A DNA stretch of 64,000 bases. Source: an uncultured Paracoccaceae bacterium (GTDB taxonomy: Bacteria > Pseudomonadota > Alphaproteobacteria > Rhodobacterales > Rhodobacteraceae). The notes below the pieces were generated by a model, which worked only from the letters and a program-made list of their open reading frames with translations, did no database searches and had not been told where the DNA came from. The position numbers and the translations under genes are program-made. Positions 42,580 to 50,051 of this stretch are shown piece by piece. Position 1 is the stretch's first letter. Every line of letters begins with the position of its first letter. The DNA is taken from NCBI GenBank assembly GCA_947495795.1, contig CANMAI010000001.1, forward strand, positions 496,001 to 560,000, read 5' to 3'.

Positions 42580-45015
42580 CTACCGTCCGATCAAAAGAGA
42601 GTTGGGGCGTCGCTCGATGGCGCGGGAAAGCGAAGAAACAGCCTCCGCCGCCTCCGCAATTTCCCGCAAAGCCGCCCGGGTTTGATAGTTGAAATCGCTG
42701 TCTGCGTTGTAGGCGCTCAAAGTTGCGCCGGCCTGTGCCGCCAGTCTGTTCAACCTCTCAGCCAAAGCTGGCAAATCCTTGACTGCAGTAGCCACCGCAT
42801 CCGAGGCCGTGGCAGCGGAGGAAAGCGCCGAATTTAGGTTGGTAACAGCCCCGCCCTCTTCCAGTGCTGCGAGAATGTTCTGAATCTCGTCCAAAGCAGC
42901 ACCGAGCGATCCCGGCAAAGCGCGCACATCTTCCGAGGCCAACAATCCGTTGGCGGTTTCTATCAACCCCCGGGTCGATGTCACCAACTCATCAAGCGGC
43001 AGGTCCGCAGCCTTGGCGGCCAGTTCCTCCACATCACTAACGAGTTTCGGCAATGCTTCTGAAGCGGTGCTCACATTCGCAGCGGCCTTCTGAGCATCGC
43101 CAATCGCCGAAGCCAGACCTGCCACAGAGCCGCTTCTCTCAAATTCGGCAAGAATGGTGTTTATCCGCGCCAGCGCTGCCTGTAGTTCGCCTGGTGCTGC
43201 CCGCAATGCTTCGGAATTGATCAGGGCGCGGGTGTCCGTCATCAGCGCTGCAACGGTTTCCGGCACAGCCTTCACGGCGTCACTCCCAATCAACTCATCT
43301 GCCGAAGTTACCAACCCACGGGTATCTGCGATAAAGCCTTCCAGCGGCAGATCAATCGCCTTCTGCGCAAGACTGTCCAACTTCGTCACAAGTTCCGGCA
43401 GAGTATCCGTGGCTTTGTTGATATCTTCAGCCACCGCTCTGGTTTCTTCCAATGCTGCCAACAGGTTGGCTACAGCCCCTCCGGTGTTGATCTCATCGAG
43501 CATCGTGTTGATCGAAGCAATCGTTGCCCGCAGATCAGCAGGCACGGCCTGCACGTTCTCCGAATTGATCAGCGCTCGCGTATCATCGAGGAGGCTAACA
43601 ATCGCCTCGGGCGTACCCTGAGCGGCCTCATCGGAAGCCAGCCTGTCAAGACTGTTCATGAGTGAGACTGTTGATGTCATCAACTCCTCAACAGGCAGTG
43701 CATTCACGCGCTCGAAAAGCCCCTCCGCCGTGGCTGCAAAATCCTCAACTGCCGAGGCCGATGTGGGCAGCAGAGGAAAGGGCTCGGCATCCCGATCAAA
43801 GGTTGCAAGCGTTTCATCGGGCCGCTCCACCAGCTCTACCAGAAGGGAACCTGTAAGGATGTTGGCAGAGGCAATGCGCGCGCGCAGGCCACCCGCCACA
43901 CTTGCCTCCAGAAAGTCGAGCGTATCGGAGCGTGTTGCCGTATCCGGCAGGCCAAGCTTGCCGGGGCTGATGATGATGTTTGTCAGAAGCTGCACATCGC
44001 TCAACTGGCCGTCTGCGTCCTCAACAACCGTGGCTGTCAGGTTTTCAACCTCCCCCACTGCGACCCCGCGATAGGTTACGGGCGCACCGGCAACGAGGCC
44101 CTTCACGGAGCCGTCGAAGGCGATGGAAAGCCGCAGCTCAGAAGCAATTCGCCGATTGAAGATGCTTTCCCGCGCCTCGGCCTCTCCCTCAAAGAGTTCA
44201 AACACGTGGCCATCGCGTATTGGCGTGCCACCGGAATAAACTGTGGCAAAACCGATACCGCCTTCCACAAGAGAGGCGAGGCTGTCCACATCCAGTTCCA
44301 CCCCTCCGGCACCAAAGGAAAGCGAGAAACCGGAAAGATTCCAGAAGCGCGTCGCATTGGTCAGCCTTGTGTTGTGGGGCGCCTCCACGAAGGCATCCAC
44401 AATCACATGATCGCCGCCATCTGCCAGTTGGAGATCTTCAATCTGCCCAACCTCGATCCCCTTGTAGAGTATGGGCGCACCGGCGGCGAGCGAGCCGGCA
44501 TCCGGGGCACGTAGCTGAATGAAGGTCCCATCTGCCCCGACCCGCACCAGCGGGGGTGTCTCCATCCCGGCAAACTCGGTGCGGGCCTCGCCTGCCCGGT
44601 TATCCCAGCTTCCCTCGATATATACGCCCGAAACAAGTGTATCGATTTCCGAGATGCCGCGCGTTGTAACGCGGGGACGCGCGACCCAGAAAATAGCATC
44701 AGCATCGAGGTAGGGCGCCACGTTCTGATCGACCCGCGCCTTGACCGTTACGCTGTTGAGGTCTGCGCTGAAGCCCACGCTTTCCACAAGCCCGATATCC
44801 ACATCCCGAAATTTCACAACCGTTTTGCCTGCGTCTATCCCAGCCGCATCCTCAAAGCTGATGGAGACGAGAACACCTCGGTTTGTATAGTTTTGCCACG
44901 CTACAAAGAGCGAAATCACCAACGCAAACAAAGGGATAAACCAGACAACAGAGACCCGCGCCCAGATGGGAGGCCTGCGGTCGCTCACTTCCAGCTCAGC
45001 GGGGCCGTCTGTCAT
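42580..45015 (-). CDS. pqiB: PqiB-like MCE protein with extended helical repeats
   Basis: PqiB proteins form hexameric tunnels carrying lipids across the periplasm. This 811-residue protein has an inner-membrane anchor at about 22-42, then three MCE domains (about 45-140, 158-215, 290-400), each with the usual V-F-V pattern (GKTVVKFRDVDIGLVE, GAPILYKGIEVGQIE, GAPVTYRGVAVGEVE). From about 420 to the end is an Ala-rich helical region; copies starting LPVEEL (440), LPLEGF (556) and LPLDEL (672) are spaced by exactly 116 residues. E. coli PqiB has 546 residues, so the needle-like helical part is much enlarged. Its ATG overlaps the second pqiA gene by four bases. Confidence 0.9.
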   Translation of the reverse strand: MTDGPAELEVSDRRPPIWARVSVVWFIPLFALVISLFVAWQNYTNRGVLVSISFEDAAGIDAGKTVVKFRDVDIGLVESVGFSADLNSVTVKARVDQNVAPYLDADAIFWVARPRVTTRGISEIDTLVSGVYIEGSWDNRAGEARTEFAGMETPPLVRVGADGTFIQLRAPDAGSLAAGAPILYKGIEVGQIEDLQLADGGDHVIVDAFVEAPHNTRLTNATRFWNLSGFSLSFGAGGVELDVDSLASLVEGGIGFATVYSGGTPIRDGHVFELFEGEAEARESIFNRRIASELRLSIAFDGSVKGLVAGAPVTYRGVAVGEVENLTATVVEDADGQLSDVQLLTNIIISPGKLGLPDTATRSDTLDFLEASVAGGLRARIASANILTGSLLVELVERPDETLATFDRDAEPFPLLPTSASAVEDFAATAEGLFERVNALPVEELMTSTVSLMNSLDRLASDEAAQGTPEAIVSLLDDTRALINSENVQAVPADLRATIASINTMLDEINTGGAVANLLAALEETRAVAEDINKATDTLPELVTKLDSLAQKAIDLPLEGFIADTRGLVTSADELIGSDAVKAVPETVAALMTDTRALINSEALRAAPGELQAALARINTILAEFERSGSVAGLASAIGDAQKAAANVSTASEALPKLVSDVEELAAKAADLPLDELVTSTRGLIETANGLLASEDVRALPGSLGAALDEIQNILAALEEGGAVTNLNSALSSAATASDAVATAVKDLPALAERLNRLAAQAGATLSAYNADSDFNYQTRAALREIAEAAEAVSSLSRAIERRPNSLLIGR

Positions 45016-45635
45016 GTTCGTTCCTTCTTGGCGACGTCCCAGATAAGCCGTGGATCAAAGCTTTGGGCCGAGAGCATTGTAAAAGCGACGGAGAGGGCAA
45101 AGCAAGCTGCGGCCGGGCCGGGGTTGACCGAGGCCACGAAATCGAGCTGGACAAGCGCGGAGAGGATGGCGACCACGAAAACATCGATCATCGACCAGCG
45201 GCCAATGAACTCCACCACTTCGAAAAGGATAAGCCTCTGGTGCGTGGTCGTTTCCACACCGCGTTTGAGTGAAAGTGCCAGATACGCGATGGCAACGAAC
45301 TTCAATACGGGTATCACGATACTCGCGAAGAACACGATGAAGGCCACGCCGTAAGAGCCGTAGTGCACAAGCTCGATAACACCACCAACGATGGTGCTGT
45401 CGGATGTGGAGCCGAGTGTGGAAGTGCGAAGCATCGGATAGGTATTTGCCGGAATATAAAGGAGAATTCCTGCTGCAAGCCATGCCCACACGCGTTGAAG
45501 GCTGTTCGGCTCTCGCGCGTGCAAGGGGGCCGCGCAGCGCTGGCAATTGCGGCCGGGCGGCTGCACTTTCATGCAACGCGTGCAGGCCATAACCCCGGCC
45601 TCACGGGCTGTCAGCGCTGGCTGAGGGCTGACCAT
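45012..45635 (-). CDS. pqiA: PqiA-like membrane protein (second half)
   Basis: A 207-residue protein matching one half of E. coli PqiA: a zinc-ribbon-like CTRCMKVQPPGRNCQRCAAPL (two CxxC pairs) then four membrane helices, with YIPANTYPMLRTSTLG and RWSMIDVFVVAILSALVQL, the PqiA signature. In E. coli both halves are fused in one 417-residue protein; here they are two genes. ATG 45635 overlaps the end of the first gene by 25 bases; a start at 45644 is also possible. Confidence 0.85.
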   Translation of the reverse strand: MVSPQPALTAREAGVMACTRCMKVQPPGRNCQRCAAPLHAREPNSLQRVWAWLAAGILLYIPANTYPMLRTSTLGSTSDSTIVGGVIELVHYGSYGVAFIVFFASIVIPVLKFVAIAYLALSLKRGVETTTHQRLILFEVVEFIGRWSMIDVFVVAILSALVQLDFVASVNPGPAAACFALSVAFTMLSAQSFDPRLIWDVAKKERT

Positions 45636-46237
45636 ATGGACCATTTGCACATTGCGGTGTCTTTGAGGACGATGACGACAACGAGAGCCGAAAACGCCCA
45701 GAAGGCGGGGCCGGGGGTAACCTCTGCGAGGCCTGTGACTTTCACCAGAGCAACGGCCACCCCAATGATGAAGATCTCCGCCATCGCCCATGGCTTCAGC
45801 TTTTCGGCGAGGCGGAAGGCGAAGGGGGCGTGGCGGGCCGGTTTGCGGCCCATCTGGAGAGGGAGCAGGGCGTAAATGATAGCGGTGACGCGCAGTGCTG
45901 GCAGAATGATAATGAGCGCTGCCACCGCACCTGAGAGCGGGATCAGGATGCCGGACTGGAAGGCCGTGGCGGCATCAAACAGCGAGGCGGAATTGCTTAA
46001 ACCCCCGGTTTTCAAGTTTAAAAACGGAAAGAAGATGGCGGCAATCATCAGGATCAGCACTGTCATTGCAAGGGCTGTGACGCGTGGAATAGCGTCCTGA
46101 CGGGTGGTGACGAGCTTGACATGGCACCTGCTGCAGCGTGCAACCGTGTTGGCCGATTGCGGACGGACACGGTGCAGTAGATCGCAACGAGGGCATGCGA
46201 TAAGGCTATCGAGATCGTCAGGAATAGGCCTTTCCAT
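45611..46237 (-). CDS. pqiA: PqiA-like membrane protein (first half)
   Basis: A 208-residue protein with the zinc-ribbon-like ACPRCDLLHRVRPQSANTVARCSRCHVKL near residues 14-42, then four membrane helices with FFPFLNLKTGGL and KPWAMAEIFIIGVAVALVKV, the PqiA-type signature in the first half. It heads the pqiA-pqiA-pqiB-pqiC operon. ATG 46237 (MERPIPDDLDSLIACP) is chosen because upstream codons are not protein-like. Confidence 0.85.
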   Translation of the reverse strand: MERPIPDDLDSLIACPRCDLLHRVRPQSANTVARCSRCHVKLVTTRQDAIPRVTALAMTVLILMIAAIFFPFLNLKTGGLSNSASLFDAATAFQSGILIPLSGAVAALIIILPALRVTAIIYALLPLQMGRKPARHAPFAFRLAEKLKPWAMAEIFIIGVAVALVKVTGLAEVTPGPAFWAFSALVVVIVLKDTAMCKWSIWSALSQR

Positions 46238-46345
46238 ATGTGTCACGGTCTCGCAATTGTGTGGTGGGCGCAAGGTCTTTATGGTTAACGCGTCGTGGCT
46301 TGAAGGGTTGCATCTGGCAGGCGAGAAGTGATTTAAGGCTTTGAT

Positions 46346-47104
46346 ATGGCGCAGAATTTTCGGCAAAGTGAAATACTCGATCTGGCCCGGCGTGAAGGGA
46401 AAGTGATTGTCGAGCGGCTGGCCGAGCATTTTGATGTAACGGTACAGACGATCCGGAGGGACCTGACCGAGCTTTGCGATGCTGGCAAGCTGGAGCGGGT
46501 GTATGGCGGGGCGATGCTGGCTTCTGGTGTGGCCAATATCGGCTATGCAGACAGGCGGCTTCTCAATGCCGAAGAGAAGCTGAGGATCGGGGCTGCTTGT
46601 GCCGCCCGCGTGCCGGATGAAGCCTCGATTTTTCTGGGGATTGGCACGAGTGCGGAGGCCGTGGCGCGGGCACTTTTGCGGCATAAAAATCTACTGGTTG
46701 TGACCAACAACATGAATGTCGCCAACATGTTGATTGAAAACGAGACCTGCGAGATTGTCGTTGCAGGCGGGTCGGTGCGGCGCAGCGATGGTGGCCTCGT
46801 CGGCGATGTGACGGCGGATATGGTGCGGCAATTCAAGGTGGATTTCGCAATTATCGGGGCTTCGGCACTCGATTTTGAAGGAGATCTTCTGGATTTCGAC
46901 TTTCGTGAGGTACGGGTCAGCCAAGCGATTATCAGCAACGCACGGAAGGTCTTTCTGGTGGCCGATCAATCCAAATTTCAGCGTACTGCACCGGTGCGGG
47001 TAGCCTCTCTGGCGGATCTGGATGTGTTTTTCACAGATCAAATTCCGAGTGATACAGTGGCAACACTATGTGCCGAAGCTGCAACAGAGATCGTGATTGC
47101 GTAA
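46346..47104 (+). CDS. DeoR/GlpR family transcriptional regulator
   Basis: The 252-residue protein has a DeoR helix-turn-helix at about 6-60 (RQSEILDLARREGKVIVERLAEHFDVTVQTIRRDLTEL) and a sugar-phosphate-sensing DeoRC domain with LGIGTSAEAVARAL and VADQSKF near the C-terminus. It is close in pattern to GlpR, the glycerol-3-phosphate repressor, but no glp genes are nearby, so the target is unknown. It is divergent from the pqi operon, with 108 bases between. Confidence 0.88.
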   Translation: MAQNFRQSEILDLARREGKVIVERLAEHFDVTVQTIRRDLTELCDAGKLERVYGGAMLASGVANIGYADRRLLNAEEKLRIGAACAARVPDEASIFLGIGTSAEAVARALLRHKNLLVVTNNMNVANMLIENETCEIVVAGGSVRRSDGGLVGDVTADMVRQFKVDFAIIGASALDFEGDLLDFDFREVRVSQAIISNARKVFLVADQSKFQRTAPVRVASLADLDVFFTDQIPSDTVATLCAEAATEIVIA

Positions 47105-47107
47105 AGC

Positions 47108-47140
47108 TGGGTTTGGTACCGTTTTGGTATGGTTTTGGGA
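47108..47140 (-). repeat. 33-bp element of three 11-bp units, between deoR and alkB
   Basis: On the minus strand the units are TCCCAAAACCA, TACCAAAACGG and TACCAAACCCA. Third member of the family found at 13588-13620 and 35913-35945. It begins 4 bases after the deoR stop and ends 6 bases before the alkB stop, filling the gap between convergent genes. Confidence 0.8.
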
Positions 47141-47145
47141 GTGCA

Positions 47146-47748
47146 TCATGTCACCACCCGAAGCGTCAGATTGATGCGGCCATTCTGCAACAGAAGGTCT
47201 GAGCGGCCAAAGCGGATCCTGTCTACTCCGTGATGGGCGCGGCGGGCCTCACCGGCCATCACCACCACATCACCGCTTTCCAGCAGAATGGATTGCGTCG
47301 GGTCAGAACGCTTCGGCCCGCCCATGCGAAAGGTGGCAGGATCGCCGAGAGAGATGGAGAGGACGGGATGCGCGAAAGAGGCTTCGTCCTTATCCTGATG
47401 CAGGCCCATTTTTGCACCTTCAGTATAGTAGTTGATCAGGCAGCATTCCGGAGCGCGTTCGGAGCCTGCCTCCGCTTCCCAGATCTTCAGAATGCGTTCC
47501 GGAATCGGCGGCCAAGGTGCCCCGTTTGGCTGACGACCCGCGTAGCGATAGCCCTTCTCATCCGTCATCCACCCGAAATCCCCGGCTGCGGACATTTGCA
47601 CAGACATCTTGCGCCCCCCCGGTGTGACGGGCTGGCGAAAGGGCGCGGCGCGGATCACCTCCCGCAGATCATCACGCAGGTTGCGCTGGGCTTCTGGCGA
47701 CAGGTATCCTTTCAGGACGCGAAATCCGAGGATGGTGAGGGTTTGCAT
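47146..47748 (-). CDS. alkB: AlkB family DNA repair dioxygenase
   Basis: AlkB is the Fe(II)/2-oxoglutarate enzyme that removes methyl groups from 1-methyladenine and 3-methylcytosine in DNA. The 200-residue protein has the iron ligands in LHQDKDE (HxD) and the His of ARRAHHGVDRI, followed by the 2-oxoglutarate-binding RINLTLR, and the INYYTEGAKMGLHQD motif. It stands alone. Confidence 0.92.
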   Translation of the reverse strand: MQTLTILGFRVLKGYLSPEAQRNLRDDLREVIRAAPFRQPVTPGGRKMSVQMSAAGDFGWMTDEKGYRYAGRQPNGAPWPPIPERILKIWEAEAGSERAPECCLINYYTEGAKMGLHQDKDEASFAHPVLSISLGDPATFRMGGPKRSDPTQSILLESGDVVVMAGEARRAHHGVDRIRFGRSDLLLQNGRINLTLRVVT

Positions 47749-47900
47749 TGCGCTCTTTCTGATGATTTCGGGCCCATTCTGGGGAAGATGGGTTAAGAGG
47801 CCAACCCGTTTCGGTGTGGATCGATGCTTCCGTTGCAGTGGGAATGAGGGCGAGACATGTAAGACATCTGTCGAGCATATGCCCTAAGGTACACCGTGAG

Positions 47901-47919
47901 CCGGGCAGGCGCTGCCCGG
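47901..47919. repeat. GGGCAG-GCG-CTGCCC hairpin repeat, copy 1
   Basis: 19-base inverted repeat with 8-bp arms. An almost identical copy is 223 bases away at 48124-48140. Confidence 0.7.
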
Positions 47920-48123
47920 CGGCCTTCGGCCTTGATTCCGGGCGGAGAGAGAGCGGACTTTTGAGTTTGCTTCAGAATTTCAAAGTCAGATAACGGACAG
48001 GCGACCAATTGACTTTCTTAAGTCTAAACACGATGGCGCTTGGTTGAGATAAGCACAGAGATCGAGCAGGAGAGTAAATGGCTGGCATAAAGTGAGATTA
48101 GTGGGCGTTCCGGCGCCATCCCG

Positions 48124-48140
48124 CGGGCAGGCGCTGCCCG
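48124..48140. repeat. GGGCAG-GCG-CTGCCC hairpin repeat, copy 2
   Basis: 7-bp arms, followed on the plus strand by GCTTTTG, so it could act as a weak terminator; no plus-strand gene ends before it in this gap. Confidence 0.65.
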
Positions 48141-48293
48141 GCTTTTGTTCTGCCTCTGAAACCTGCCTTGATCGGACAGGGGGCTCTGACAAAATTTCAA
48201 ATTGAACCAACAGCCGTCTCCAAGCTGATTGCCGTCTGGACTCCCGCCCGTTCGTGCCTACCTTCCGCATTAACCATTGCACAGGAGCACCTC

Positions 48294-49943
48294 ATGGCCG
48301 ATTCCCGTTTTTCCGAAGCCGAGATCGACGATTTTCTGCGGCAGGAAGCCGGGCGCGGGATGACAGATGCACAAGTGGAGACACTGCGCCCTTATGGCGC
48401 CGTGCGGAAGTTGAACGCCGGGGACTTGCTGTTTGAGGCAGGTGTTGACGATTACAAGTTCTGTGTGCTGCTGAAGGGCAAGCTGAGCATTGTGGATATT
48501 CAGGACGGCGGGATCGAGGTGATCAGCACCGTTACGCCCACAGCGTTTCTGGGGGAGCTGGGGCTTTTGAGCGGACAGCAGCCGTTTCTTTCCTGCCGCG
48601 CCGATGAGGATGCAGAGGTGCTGGAGCTTTCGGCCGAGGCCCTGCATGAGGTGATCAACCAGATCCCCGAGATCGGGGATGTGATCGTTTCCGGCTTTGC
48701 GGCGCGGCGCGAAGTGCTGATGAAGACGGCGGAGGCACAGCTGACCATTCTGGGCCCGGAGGCAAACCGCGACGTGACGCGGGCGCGTGAATTTGTTTCG
48801 CGCAACCGTATCCCGCACCGCTTCTTCGATACTGCGGCAGAGGGGGCGGAAATGGCGGAGCGGCTGGAGCTGGACAAGGCCGAACTGAACGTGGTGCTGC
48901 GCGGCAAGGAAGTGGTGAACCGGCCCGACAATCCGGGGATCGCCTATGCACTGGGCATGGCGCTGGATGTGACGGATGGCCTGCAGGTGGATCTGGCGGT
49001 TATCGGTGCCGGGCCGGGCGGGCTGGCGACGGCTGTGTATGGCGCATCCGAGGGGCTTTCGACCGTGGTGGTGGAGAATACCGCAATCGGCGGGCAGGCG
49101 GGCACATCGAGCCGGATCGAGAACTACATGGGGTTTCCAACCGGCATTTCCGGCTCTGATCTTGCCTATCGAGGACAGGTACAGAGCATCAAGTTCGGTG
49201 CGCGTTTTGCAGCACCCCGCACGGCGCGCAAGCTGGAGGTGGTGAAGGACGGCTACCGGATCCTTCTGTGCAACGGGAATGACATCTGCTGCAAATCCAT
49301 CGTGATTGCCACAGGTGTGCAGTACAGGCGGCTTTCGCTGAAGCGGCTGGATGAGTTTGAGGGGGCCGGCATCTACTATGCGGCGACCGAGCTTGAGGCG
49401 CGGTTCTGCAAGAACACCGAAGCCGTGATCATCGGAGGTGGCAATTCCGCCGGGCAGGCCGCGATGTTCCTGAGCCGCCATGCGGAACATGTGCATGTGG
49501 TGATCCGCAGGCCCGATCTTTCCGAGACGATGTCCAACTATCTGTTGCAGCGGTTGGAGAATGACGCGCGGATCACGATCCATACGGAGAGCGAGGTGAC
49601 GGCTTTGGCGGGTGACGGTTCGCTGAAGAGTGTGACGCTGACGCATAAGCCTTCAGGTGAGACGAAGGAGATCGGGACGGAGGCCTTGTTCGTCATGATC
49701 GGTGCGGTGCCTTTCACGGACTGGCTGGACGGGCATATCGCACTGGACGAAAAGGGGTTTGTGCGCACTGGCGAGGCTGTCGGTGGCAAATCACCCTTCG
49801 AGACGAGCTGCCGCGGGATCTATGCGGTGGGCGATGTGCGCTCCGGTTCTGTGAAGCGTGTGGCCTCAGCCGTGGGCGAGGGCTCGGTCGTGGTTTCCGC
49901 CGTCCACAGCTATATTGCAGAGGCATTGCCAGCGGCGGAGTGA
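48294..49943 (+). CDS. cyclic nucleotide-binding domain / thioredoxin-reductase-like flavoprotein fusion
   Basis: The 549-residue protein has an N-terminal cyclic nucleotide-binding fold (about 25-135: LNAGDLLFEAGVDDYKFCVLLKGKLSIVD, FLGELGLLSGQ), a thioredoxin/glutaredoxin-like segment (about 150-220), and a C-terminal NAD(P)H/FAD reductase part with VIGAGPGGLATAVYGASEGL, GGQAGTSSRIENYMGFPTGISG and IIGGGNSAGQAAMFLS. At the position of the CxxC dithiol of thioredoxin reductase it has YAATELEA, so it lacks the redox cysteines; it cannot reduce thioredoxin in the classical way. The ATG at 48294 has AGGAG seven bases upstream. Confidence 0.85.
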   Translation: MADSRFSEAEIDDFLRQEAGRGMTDAQVETLRPYGAVRKLNAGDLLFEAGVDDYKFCVLLKGKLSIVDIQDGGIEVISTVTPTAFLGELGLLSGQQPFLSCRADEDAEVLELSAEALHEVINQIPEIGDVIVSGFAARREVLMKTAEAQLTILGPEANRDVTRAREFVSRNRIPHRFFDTAAEGAEMAERLELDKAELNVVLRGKEVVNRPDNPGIAYALGMALDVTDGLQVDLAVIGAGPGGLATAVYGASEGLSTVVVENTAIGGQAGTSSRIENYMGFPTGISGSDLAYRGQVQSIKFGARFAAPRTARKLEVVKDGYRILLCNGNDICCKSIVIATGVQYRRLSLKRLDEFEGAGIYYAATELEARFCKNTEAVIIGGGNSAGQAAMFLSRHAEHVHVVIRRPDLSETMSNYLLQRLENDARITIHTESEVTALAGDGSLKSVTLTHKPSGETKEIGTEALFVMIGAVPFTDWLDGHIALDEKGFVRTGEAVGGKSPFETSCRGIYAVGDVRSGSVKRVASAVGEGSVVVSAVHSYIAEALPAAE

Positions 49944-50051
49944 CCGGTTTGAGGCGGGTAGGCCTTGGGCCGTTTCCGGTTGAGACCGGTTCGTCAAAGC
50001 CCTGATTTGGGCCGTTGGCGACAAGGTGTGTCCGGGTATGTTGGAAGCGCT

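Larger units (their letters stand above)
47749..48293. other. intergenic region between alkB and the TrxR-like gene
   Basis: 545 bases between divergent genes with no supported reading frame or RNA gene. It contains two copies of a small hairpin (CCGGGCAG-GCG-CTGCCCGG at 47901-47919 and CGGGCAG-GCG-CTGCCCG at 48124-48140) and promoters for both flanks, which I cannot place with confidence. Confidence 0.5.

Noticed and set aside
48270-49646. 458-codon open frame antisense to the reductase fusion
   Set aside because: The plus-strand protein has clear FAD and NAD motifs over the same region.
48294-49943. canonical thioredoxin reductase (trxB)
   Set aside because: The CxxC dithiol is missing and an N-terminal cyclic-nucleotide-type domain is fused, so it is not a trxB.
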